A stretch of 17,621 nt of DNA from JBLNBU01 sp050260215 (GTDB lineage: Bacteria; Pseudomonadota; Alphaproteobacteria; Rhodospirillales; Magnetospirillaceae): assembly GCA_050260215.1 (NCBI GenBank), contig JBLNBU010000175.1:1-17621 (forward strand). The letters run 5' to 3'. The notes under the pieces are model-generated. The model saw only the letters and a program-made list of their open reading frames with translations, was not told where the DNA came from and did no database searches. A program made the translations under genes and the position numbers. Shown in pieces: positions 5,994 through 12,869 of this stretch (positions within the stretch are counted from its first letter, which is position 1; each line of letters opens with the position of its first letter).

Positions 5994-8114
5994 ATGAAAG
6001 AGCCTGGCCTTGAACGGACCTCGCCGCCGCGACGAGTGCGCAAGTTCAGCATCTGCGGCATGTGCGCCGTCCGCTGCCCCATCGAGGTGCAGGTCGAAGA
6101 CGGTCAGGTCGCCTGGCTGCAGGGCAACCCCAACGACCCGGCCATGGGCGCTTCGCTGTGTCCCAAGGGGGCGGCCGGGATTGCGTTCCTCAACGACGAC
6201 GAGCGACCGCAGCGGCCGATGATCCGGGAAGGCCGCCGCGGTGAAGGCAAGTGGCGGGAGGTGGGTTGGGACGAGGCGCTGGATTACGTCGGCAGCAGGC
6301 TCAGGTCGGTGCGCGACAGGCTCGGTTCGCGCGGGGTCGCGCTTTCCGACCGCGGCGGCCCCTTCAATGACCTGACCAAGAGCTTCATGCAGGCGATCGG
6401 GTCGCCCAACTACTTCGACCACGACGCCTCGTGCGGCGCCAACGCGCACCACGCCACCAGGAGCCTGTTCGGCCTGGGCCGCAACGACCTCGGCTACGAC
6501 TACGCGCGCTCGGACCACATCGTTCTCTACGGCCGCAACATGCTGGAGTCCTTGCAGGTCAAGGAGGTCAAGGCGTTCCTGAAGGCCCGGGAACGAGGCG
6601 CCAAGATCACCTACATCGATCCCCGCTTCACCGTGACCGCCGCCAAGGCGACCCGCTTCTGGCAGATCCGCCCCAACAGCGACTATGCGCTGAACCTGGC
6701 GATCATCCACGAACTGCTGGCCTGCGACCTGTACGACAAGGGCTTCGCGGACCAGTGGGTCCTCGGCCTGGACGTCCTGCGCGAGGCGACGAGGCAGACC
6801 ACGCCCGAATGGGCCCAGACTCGGACCGGCATCGCCGCCGATGAGATCCGCGCCCTGGTCCGCGAAGTGGCGGCCGCGGCGCCGAGGGTGCTGTTCCATG
6901 CCGGCTGGATGACCGCCCGCCACAGCCAGTCCTTCCATGTCAGCCGCACCGCTCACGTCATCAACACCCTGCTGGGAGCCGTCGGCCAGCCGGGCGGCCT
7001 GCTGCCGGCCCGTGGCGTCGCCACGCCCACCGGGAAGAAACTGAACAGGCTGTCCGACCGCATTCCGCCGGTTGGCGAGCCACGCGCCGACGGGGCCGGC
7101 GGCGTCAACAAGCACTGGGACCCCGCCCTTGGCGTCGGCCACCAGGTGTTCCGGGCGATGGACACCGGGCTGCCCTACCCCATCGGAGCCTACATCGTCT
7201 ATCGCCACGATCCGCTGACCGGCTTTCCCGACCCGGTCCGCCAGAAGCAGGTGCTGGACAAGCTCGATTTGCTGGTGGCCATCGACGTCAACTACTCGGA
7301 AACCGCCTGGTACGCCGACGTCATCCTGCCGGAGTCCAGCTACCTTGAGCGCGGCAACATCATCGGCGAGTTCAAGGGCCCGAGCCCGATGCTGGCGATC
7401 CGGCAGCCGGCCGTCGAGCCGCGCTTCGACACCCGTCCCGGCTGGTGGATCTTCCGCGAGCTCGAGAAGCGGGTCGGCGACGGCCGTTACCTCGACTTCA
7501 ACTCACTGGACGCGATCTGGGAGTACCAGCTGGGCGGGACCGGCATCGACCTGCAGCGGCTGCGTGACCGGGGCGTCTTCCACGGCGACGACAAGCCGGC
7601 GCCGCTGGCGTTCAGGACCCCCAGCGGCAAGATCGAGTTCCAAGGCAGCGTGCTCGAGGCGATGGGCCTTCCCTCCTTCCCCCCGTTCGAGCCAAAGCCG
7701 TTGGAGGAAGGCCGGTTCTGGCTGCTGTTCGGCCGTGTCGCCATGCAGGCCCATGCCCAATCGGTGAACAACCCGTTGCTGAACGAGTTGCTGAACGAGA
7801 ACGACGTGTGGATCCATCCGGCCCCGGCGAGCCGCCTGGGCATCAAGCCAGGCGACACCGTCCGGGTAACCAGCGGCGACCGCGTCGTCGAGGGCCGCGC
7901 GCGGGTCACGGACCGTATTCACCCGGACGCGGTGTTCATGCTGCACGGGTTCGGCCGTACCGTGCCGAAGCTGACCCGGGCCTGCGGACGGGGCATGTCC
8001 GACCAGTACCTGCAACAGGGAAAGCTGTTCGATTTCGACCGGGCGGGCGGCGGCTTCACCTACACCGAGACCCAGGTGCGGGTGGAAGCGGTCGAGGCGG
8101 GAGAAAGGCCATGA
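5994..8114 (+). CDS. PhsA/PsrA-like molybdopterin oxidoreductase catalytic subunit
   Basis: A 706-residue member of the DMSO-reductase family, catalytic subunit of a three-gene complex. An N-terminal [4Fe-4S] site is complete (Cys21-x2-Cys24-x3-Cys28-x27-Cys56) and is followed by Lys58 in CPKG, as in family members that pass electrons through this cluster. Cys147 in HDASCGAN is the probable Mo ligand. Segments such as GRNMLESLQVKEVKAFLKA, YIDPRFTVTAAKATRFW and DVILPESSYLERGN, plus TRPGWWIFRELEKRVG, match the thiosulfate/polysulfide reductase clade best. The C-terminal molydopterin-dinucleotide-binding domain starts around residue 575. There is no twin-arginine signal: the protein reaches the Fe-S motif within 20 residues, so it should stay in the cytoplasm, unlike typical PhsA/PsrA. 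The ATG at 5994 has only a weak upstream site (GAGAGCGGA). Its stop overlaps the next start (ATGA). The substrate is not determined: thiosulfate, polysulfide or another oxyanion/organic compound are options. Confidence 0.93.
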   Translation: MKEPGLERTSPPRRVRKFSICGMCAVRCPIEVQVEDGQVAWLQGNPNDPAMGASLCPKGAAGIAFLNDDERPQRPMIREGRRGEGKWREVGWDEALDYVGSRLRSVRDRLGSRGVALSDRGGPFNDLTKSFMQAIGSPNYFDHDASCGANAHHATRSLFGLGRNDLGYDYARSDHIVLYGRNMLESLQVKEVKAFLKARERGAKITYIDPRFTVTAAKATRFWQIRPNSDYALNLAIIHELLACDLYDKGFADQWVLGLDVLREATRQTTPEWAQTRTGIAADEIRALVREVAAAAPRVLFHAGWMTARHSQSFHVSRTAHVINTLLGAVGQPGGLLPARGVATPTGKKLNRLSDRIPPVGEPRADGAGGVNKHWDPALGVGHQVFRAMDTGLPYPIGAYIVYRHDPLTGFPDPVRQKQVLDKLDLLVAIDVNYSETAWYADVILPESSYLERGNIIGEFKGPSPMLAIRQPAVEPRFDTRPGWWIFRELEKRVGDGRYLDFNSLDAIWEYQLGGTGIDLQRLRDRGVFHGDDKPAPLAFRTPSGKIEFQGSVLEAMGLPSFPPFEPKPLEEGRFWLLFGRVAMQAHAQSVNNPLLNELLNENDVWIHPAPASRLGIKPGDTVRVTSGDRVVEGRARVTDRIHPDAVFMLHGFGRTVPKLTRACGRGMSDQYLQQGKLFDFDRAGGGFTYTETQVRVEAVEAGERP

Positions 8115-8629
8115 GCCGCCACGCCATTTGGCACGATGCCTGGAACTGCGTCGGCTGCTCCGCCTGCGAGATCCAGTGCAAGACCAACAAGAAGCTGGGT
8201 CCCGGCCCGGCCTTGTGCAAGATCGTGCGGGTCGAGGACCTGGGGGGCCGCATGGCCACCGACTTCGTCTTCATGCCGTGCTTCCATTGCGAGGACGCGG
8301 CCTGCCTGGCGGCGTGTCCGACCGGGGCCATCCGCAAGCGCGCCCAGGACGGCATCGTCCATATCGAGCCCTCCCAGTGCATCGGCTGCAAGAGCTGCAT
8401 CGTCAGCTGCCCCTGGGGGGCCTGCCAGTGGGATCCGGCAGCGGGCAAGGCGGTCAAGTGCGACTACTGCATGGACCGGCTGGACCAGGGGCTGAAGCCG
8501 TCCTGCGTCACCGTCTGCATGACCGGGTGCCTGTCCTTCGGCCCCAGCGAGCAGGTCCCCTCCGCCAAGCGCGAACGTCATGCCAGGCTGATGGCGCAAC
8601 ACGGGGGCAGCCATGGCGACGCAGGGTGA
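8111..8629 (+). CDS. Four-cluster [4Fe-4S] ferredoxin subunit (PhsB/DmsB-like)
   Basis: A 172-residue electron-transfer subunit. Four cysteine groups are visible: Cys13/16/19/23 (CVGCSACEIQC), Cys57/60/65/69 (CFHCEDAACLAAC), Cys90/93/96/100 (CIGCKSCIVSC) and Cys117/120/132/136. This is the pattern of DmsB/PhsB/PsrB/NrfC-type subunits carrying four [4Fe-4S] clusters in series. There is no signal peptide. The start ATG 8111 overlaps the stop of the catalytic subunit gene as ATGA and has a GGAG site about eight bases upstream, so the two are translationally coupled. Its 3' end overlaps the flavoprotein gene by 17 bases. It should conduct electrons between the molybdenum subunit and the FAD subunit; in classical complexes the partner would be a membrane NrfD/PsrC protein, which is absent here. 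Confidence 0.95.
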   Translation: MSRHAIWHDAWNCVGCSACEIQCKTNKKLGPGPALCKIVRVEDLGGRMATDFVFMPCFHCEDAACLAACPTGAIRKRAQDGIVHIEPSQCIGCKSCIVSCPWGACQWDPAAGKAVKCDYCMDRLDQGLKPSCVTVCMTGCLSFGPSEQVPSAKRERHARLMAQHGGSHGDAG

Positions 8630-10706
8630 TGCCTGCCCGGTCGCCGAACTGCGCTGGGCGGTCTACGAGGAATGGAGCGCCAGCGAGGGCGGCGAGGCCG
8701 GCAGGCGCCACGTCCTGACCAACCTGTTGCGGCTGCTGGTGCTGATCGCCACCGGGCGGGGAGGCGAGACCTCGCTGGCCGAACTGAAGAACGTCGTTGA
8801 AGCCTGGGCGGCCCATGGCACCGACAGCGGTCGTCGGCTCCGGGCCAGCCTCGATGGACGGCAGGACCTCTGGCTCGACCACCTGGAGCGGGGCCTGTGC
8901 GAAAAGGGCTGCGGCCGCGAGGCGTTGGCGCCATGCCAGACCGCCTGCCCCGCCGGCATCGACATTCCCGGCTTCATGGCCCAGATCGGCGCCGAGCGGC
9001 AGGGCGATGCCACCCGGACCATCCTGCAGGACAACCCGCTTCCCTTCGTCTGCGGCCTCATTTGCCCGGCACCGTGCGAGTCCGCCTGCCTGCGCGCCGA
9101 AGCGGGCGGGGCGGTCACCATTCGCGCCATGAAGGCGGTGACGTGCCGCCGCACGCTTGCCGCCGGCTCCTATCCGCAGGCCGACCTCGGCGCACCCAGC
9201 GGCAAGAGCGTCGGCATCCTGGGATCGGGACCGGCCGGCCTGTCGGCCGCCTATTACCTGGCGCTTCTCGGCCATGGGGTGACCGTCTACGAACAGGCCC
9301 CCGAGGCCGGCGGCATGCTGCGCTACGGTATCCCCGCCTACCGCCTGCCCGCCGAGGTGCTGAACCAAGAGATCGACCACATCCGCGCCATGGGTGTCGC
9401 CATCCGCACCAACATCCGGGTCGAGCGCATCGACGACCTCAAGCGCGAGCATGACGCGGTGTTCGTCGCGGCCGGCCTGCAGAAGTCACGCGCCATTGCG
9501 CTGCCGGGCATCGAGTTGCCCTTCGTCGGCCACGGCATCGACTTCCTGAAGTCGGTGCGTGCCGGCACGGATCCGCGCGTCGGTCCGCATGTGGTGGTCA
9601 TCGGCGGCGGCAACGTCGCCATGGACGTGGCCCTGACCGCACGGCGCCAGGGCGGGCGGCAGGTCGAGGTGTTCTGCCTGGAAAGCCGGGCCGAGATGCC
9701 CGCCAGCCCCCACGAGCAGCGCGAGGCCTCCGAGGAGGGCATCGTCTTCAACAACGGCTGGGGGCCGGTGCGGATCGATGCCGACCGGCAGATCACCTTC
9801 CAGCGCTGCCTGCGGGTGTTCGACGACCAGCGCCGCTTCTCGCCCCAGTTCGATCCCGGGCAGTTGCGCACCGTGCCCACCGACACCGTGCTGCTGGCCG
9901 TCGGCCAGATGGCCGACCTGGGCATGGTGGCGCCCGGCATCGTGGTCGAGCGTGGGCTGATGGTGGTCGATCCGGTGACGCTGCAGACCGGCGATCCGGG
10001 GATCTTTGCCGGCGGCGACGTGGTGCACGGCCCGCGCATCGTGGTGGAGGCGGTGGCCGACGGCAAGCGCGCCGCCTTGTCCATGGACGACTACCTCAAT
10101 GGCCGGCCCTTCGATCCGGCGCGCGCGGACCGCCGGCGGCGCACCGACATGGCGCCGCTTCCCACCCTGCCGGCCGCCCGCACCACGGCGTGCCGTTCGG
10201 CCATTCCCATGGTGCCGGTCGAGCAGCGGGGCGACAGTTACGAGCCGATCGAGATGGGCTTGAGCGATGCCATGGCCCACGACGAGGCCGAACGCTGCCT
10301 GCGCTGCGACATCTGCGCCGGGTGCGGGCTGTGCGAACTGGCCTGCGCCAGTGTCGGCGTGGACGCCATCCGCATGGAGCGTGCGGCCGGCCGCCTGGTG
10401 TTCCGCGACTTCGCCCGCCCCGCGGATTTGTGCGTGGGATGCGGCGCCTGCGCCCAGGCCTGCCCCGAGGGGGCGATCCGCATGGAGGACCAGGGCGGCG
10501 TGCGGACCATCGTCATCACCGGCACCCCGGTCAGCCGCACCCGGCTGGTCCAATGCACCCAATGCGGCGCCGGATTCATGGCCGAGGCGTTTCGCGCCCA
10601 CCTCGGCCGGCGCCAACTGCCGGACTTGCAGACGCACGCGGCCTCCGGGCTCTGCCCCGCTTGTGCCCGTCTGGCGACCGCCCGGCTTCGCACCGTCGGC
10701 GGTTGA
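8613..10706 (+). CDS. GltD-like FAD/NAD(H) flavoprotein with extra Fe-S clusters
   Basis: A 697-residue modular oxidoreductase. Residues 1-90 form a helical segment I cannot assign. A GltD-type cysteine-rich domain spans about 96-180 (CQTACPAGIDIPGF; CGLICPAPCESAC). The FAD-binding Rossmann motif is GILGSGPAGLSAAYYL (201-216), and the second dinucleotide site is VVIGGGNVAMDVA (328-340). A C-terminal pair of [4Fe-4S] motifs follows (Cys562 to Cys578 and Cys607/610/613/617). Two CxxC pairs near the end (648/651 and 681/684) could bind zinc or iron. Where NADPH-using GltD relatives have an RR pair before the RAEMPA motif, this protein has LE (CLESRAEMPA, 355-364), which favours NADH over NADPH; this is an inference. 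It overlaps the ferredoxin gene by 17 bases, so it is surely co-expressed. It is the predicted NAD(H) port of the molybdoenzyme, replacing a membrane anchor. Confidence 0.93.
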   Translation: MATQGDACPVAELRWAVYEEWSASEGGEAGRRHVLTNLLRLLVLIATGRGGETSLAELKNVVEAWAAHGTDSGRRLRASLDGRQDLWLDHLERGLCEKGCGREALAPCQTACPAGIDIPGFMAQIGAERQGDATRTILQDNPLPFVCGLICPAPCESACLRAEAGGAVTIRAMKAVTCRRTLAAGSYPQADLGAPSGKSVGILGSGPAGLSAAYYLALLGHGVTVYEQAPEAGGMLRYGIPAYRLPAEVLNQEIDHIRAMGVAIRTNIRVERIDDLKREHDAVFVAAGLQKSRAIALPGIELPFVGHGIDFLKSVRAGTDPRVGPHVVVIGGGNVAMDVALTARRQGGRQVEVFCLESRAEMPASPHEQREASEEGIVFNNGWGPVRIDADRQITFQRCLRVFDDQRRFSPQFDPGQLRTVPTDTVLLAVGQMADLGMVAPGIVVERGLMVVDPVTLQTGDPGIFAGGDVVHGPRIVVEAVADGKRAALSMDDYLNGRPFDPARADRRRRTDMAPLPTLPAARTTACRSAIPMVPVEQRGDSYEPIEMGLSDAMAHDEAERCLRCDICAGCGLCELACASVGVDAIRMERAAGRLVFRDFARPADLCVGCGACAQACPEGAIRMEDQGGVRTIVITGTPVSRTRLVQCTQCGAGFMAEAFRAHLGRRQLPDLQTHAASGLCPACARLATARLRTVGG

Positions 10707-10780
10707 CCCTGTTGCCACGGGCGGCAAAGGCTTCCGGTACCCTGGCTTGCACCGGATATTAATTACACTCATTCCAATCT

Positions 10781-10809
10781 CGTTCACATCAGCCCGCAAT
10801 TCCGTTCAC
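10781..10809 (+). repeat. CGTTCAC direct repeat upstream of chemoreceptor
   Basis: CGTTCAC occurs at 10781-10787 and again at 10803-10809, with a 22-base period (about two helical turns). It lies in a locally AT-richer intergenic region between the molybdoenzyme operon and the chemoreceptor gene. The spacing suits a regulator binding one face of DNA. The regulator is unknown. Confidence 0.3.
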
Positions 10810-10843
10810 CTGCCGATGATATACAATACCTAAGTGTTATCGG

Positions 10844-10866
10844 TCATATGGCCATGCGCCATATGA
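10844..10866. promoter_or_regulatory. Perfect palindrome upstream of chemoreceptor
   Basis: A perfect 9-base inverted repeat (TCATATGGC at 10844-10852, GCCATATGA at 10858-10866) with a five-base spacer, 47 bases before the chemoreceptor start. It is too close to the start for a terminator of the previous operon and has no T-tract. It looks like a dimeric repressor/activator site or a 5' UTR hairpin. A weak TATACAAT-like -10 lies just upstream (about 10820). Confidence 0.5.
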
Positions 10867-10913
10867 AGTGTACAAATGCAAGTAAATACACCCCCATTGG
10901 AGAGGAGACGCAC

Positions 10914-12614
10914 ATGCTCGGACTGGGAACGATCCGCAAGACCATGCTGGCCCTGGCCGCGGTCATCGCGGTCACCACCGCGGCCATCGTCGCCGGCTGG
11001 TGGGTGGCGTTCGACACGCTGAAGGTCAACGGCCCGGTCTATTCGCGCATCGTCCTCACCAAGGACCTGCTGGCCGACATCCTGCCGCCGCCCGAGTACA
11101 TCCTGGAGAGCTACCTGGTGGCCCAGCAGGCGTTCGGTGCCGCGCCGGACAAGGTCAAGCCCCTGCGCGAGCGCATGGCCGGCCTCAAGAAGGAATTCGA
11201 CGAGCGTCACGCCTATTGGGACGGCCAGAACCTGAGCGGCAACCTGGCCAACGCGCTGCTGGTCAAGTCCTACCGTCCCGCGGTCGAGTTTTTCAGCGTG
11301 GCCGACGGCGCATTCTTTCCGGCGCTGGAACGCGGCGACCGCGCGGGCACCGAGGCGGCCATGGCCAGGATGACCGCCAGCTACGAAGCGCACCGCGCGG
11401 GCATCGACGAGGCGGTGTCGGCTTCGGAGGCGCTGTCCAAGGAGGTCGAGGCCGAGGCCGGACGCAGCGACGGACGCTATAAGGCGGTGGTGCTGACCAT
11501 CACCGCCATCGCCGCGGCCATTGCCTTCCTGGCCACCATCCGGATCTCGCGCTCGGTGGTCGACCCCTTGCAGCGGCTGTCCGAAGTGGTGGGACGCCTG
11601 AGCCGCGGCGACACCTCGGCCAGCGTTTCCGACACCGGGCGCACCGACGAGATCGGGCCGCTGGCCCGCGCCCTGGACCAGTGGCGGTTGAGCCTGATCG
11701 AGGCCGAGCGTCGCCGGCACGAGGACGAGGCCCGCATCAACGCCCGGGAGGTACGCGCCCGCGCCATGGAGGCATTGGTGTCCGAGTTCGACCGCGACGC
11801 TTCGCGCACCATCGGCACCGTGTCGAAATCGGCGGGCAGCATGGAAAGCACGGCGCAGATGATGTCGGCCAACGCCGAACAGACCAACCACCAGGCATCA
11901 GTGGTTGCCGCCGCTGCCGAGGAGGCGACCGCCAGCAGCCAGGCGGTGGCCAGCGCCGCCGAGGAACTGTCGGCCTCCATCTCGGAAATTGGCCGCAGCG
12001 TCGAGCAGTCGTCGCGCACCGCGCGCACCGCCGCCGAGGAGGCCAGCCGGGCCAGCGAGACCGTGCGCGGGCTGGCCGAAAGCTCGGCCCGCATCGGCGA
12101 GGTGGTCATGCTGATCAACGACATCGCCAGCCAGACCAACCTGCTGGCGCTCAATGCCACCATCGAGGCCGCCCGCGCCGGCGAGGCCGGCAAGGGCTTC
12201 GCGGTCGTCGCCGGCGAGGTCAAGAACCTGGCCAACCAGACCGGCAAGGCCACCGAGGAGATCGCCGCCCAGATCGGCTCGGTGCAGTCCGCCACCAAGG
12301 ACGCCGTCGCCGCCATCACCGGCATCGCCGGCCGCATCGAGGAGATCAACCACATCGCCGGCGCCATTGCCGCGGCGGTGGAGCAACAGGGCGCGGCCAC
12401 CTCGGAAATCGCCCGCAACGTCCACCAGGCCGCCGCAGGCGCCCAGGAGGTGTCTACCAACATCGTCGGCGTCAGCCAGGCCGCCGGGGAAACCGGCTCG
12501 GCCGCCACCTCGGTGCTTGCCTCGGCCCAGGCGCTGGCCACCGAAACCGCCGACCTGCGGCAAACCATCGACCGCTTCCTGGCCGGCGTCCGCCGGCAAC
12601 AGGCGGGGGGCTGA
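10914..12614 (+). CDS. Methyl-accepting chemotaxis protein (HAMP + MA)
   Basis: A 566-residue inner-membrane chemoreceptor. TM1 is at about 10-33 (MLALAAVIAVTTAAIVAGWW). A helical periplasmic region of about 150 residues carries the motif DILPPPEYILESYLVAQQ, which I recognise as recurrent in one alphaproteobacterial receptor group. TM2 is at about 188-210 and HAMP at about 211-265 (RLSRGDTSASVSDTGRTDEIG). The MA domain has a canonical hairpin tip (INDIASQTNLLALNATIEAA, EAGKGFAVVAGEVKNLA) and no C-terminal docking pentapeptide. The start ATG 10914 has a GGAGAGGAG site six bases upstream; the frame is open further back to 10848, but that stretch (through the palindrome) has no ribosome binding site and would spoil the N-terminal membrane helix. 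It follows the molybdoenzyme operon by 207 bases on the same strand, probably with its own promoter. It may steer cells toward a substrate or redox state linked to that enzyme (inference only). Confidence 0.95.
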   Translation: MLGLGTIRKTMLALAAVIAVTTAAIVAGWWVAFDTLKVNGPVYSRIVLTKDLLADILPPPEYILESYLVAQQAFGAAPDKVKPLRERMAGLKKEFDERHAYWDGQNLSGNLANALLVKSYRPAVEFFSVADGAFFPALERGDRAGTEAAMARMTASYEAHRAGIDEAVSASEALSKEVEAEAGRSDGRYKAVVLTITAIAAAIAFLATIRISRSVVDPLQRLSEVVGRLSRGDTSASVSDTGRTDEIGPLARALDQWRLSLIEAERRRHEDEARINAREVRARAMEALVSEFDRDASRTIGTVSKSAGSMESTAQMMSANAEQTNHQASVVAAAAEEATASSQAVASAAEELSASISEIGRSVEQSSRTARTAAEEASRASETVRGLAESSARIGEVVMLINDIASQTNLLALNATIEAARAGEAGKGFAVVAGEVKNLANQTGKATEEIAAQIGSVQSATKDAVAAITGIAGRIEEINHIAGAIAAAVEQQGAATSEIARNVHQAAAGAQEVSTNIVGVSQAAGETGSAATSVLASAQALATETADLRQTIDRFLAGVRRQQAGG

Positions 12615-12627
12615 GCCCCCCCCGCCT
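12601..12627 (+). terminator. GC-rich hairpin spanning the chemoreceptor stop codon
   Basis: AGGCGGGGGGC (12601-12611) can pair with the C-rich segment 12615-12627, with the TGA stop codon in the loop. The right arm has two extra C. There is no T-tract after it, so it is either an imperfect terminator or a hairpin protecting the mRNA 3' end. Confidence 0.4.
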
Positions 12628-12662
12628 CGGGGGGCGGGCCCGGAAGCCTGCGTCTCCCCTTG

Positions 12663-12683
12663 GGGCGCCAGGCGCCCTCCTTT
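12663..12683 (+). terminator. Terminator-like hairpin after chemoreceptor
   Basis: GGGCGCC (12663-12669) and GGCGCCC (12671-12677) form a tight palindrome followed by TCCTTT. Folding needs a small loop, reducing the stem to about five pairs. It is a plausible terminator for the first tandem chemoreceptor gene, 50 bases beyond its stop. Confidence 0.4.
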
Positions 12684-12777
12684 CGCGAAAACAGCATTCA
12701 ACCGGAGCGCAACACCGCCTCTGGCCCCCTCCTTTTGACCGGTGCGTGACCGCCCTGTCGCGCCCTTGTGCGTCATC

Positions 12778-12852
12778 TGCGGCAAACAGCACCCGGTCGA
12801 GTGCCGCAACCCTGTCGCCTGGGTTGATTATGGTCTAAAGTATGTTGCGGCA
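12778..12852. repeat. Triple TGCGGCA motif upstream of second chemoreceptor
   Basis: TGCGGCA occurs at 12778-12784, inverted as TGCCGCA at 12802-12808, and again directly at 12846-12852. The last two copies share a longer GTTGCGGCA core. All three are in the 255-base non-coding gap before the chemoreceptor start. The inverted pair could also form a hairpin with a 17-base loop. It is a candidate operator for this gene. Confidence 0.35.
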
Positions 12853-12869
12853 TGTGGGAGGGTGACGAA

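Noticed and set aside
5994..6060. Twin-arginine signal at the start of the molybdoenzyme (PPRRVRKFSI)
   Set aside because: Two arginines are present, but no hydrophobic segment follows; the sequence goes directly into the Fe-S cysteine motif, so this is not an export signal.
5754..7208. A 484-codon minus-strand frame across the dioxygenase and molybdoenzyme genes
   Set aside because: Antisense to two well-supported genes and spanning their boundary; composition (G, V, A, R, Q-rich) is typical of an antisense shadow.
10733..10756. TCCGGT/ACCGGA inverted repeat as terminator of the molybdoenzyme operon
   Set aside because: Only six pairs with a 12-base loop and no T-tract; too weak to call.
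9486..10799. A 437-codon minus-strand frame opposite the flavoprotein gene
   Set aside because: No recognisable domain; histidine- and glycine-rich shadow of the real gene.
10801..10840. FliA-type flagellar promoter upstream of the first tandem chemoreceptor (GCCGATGA at 10812-10819)
   Set aside because: The -10 resembles GCCGATAA, but the expected TAAAGTTT-like -35 at 10793-10800 is absent (CCCGCAAT).
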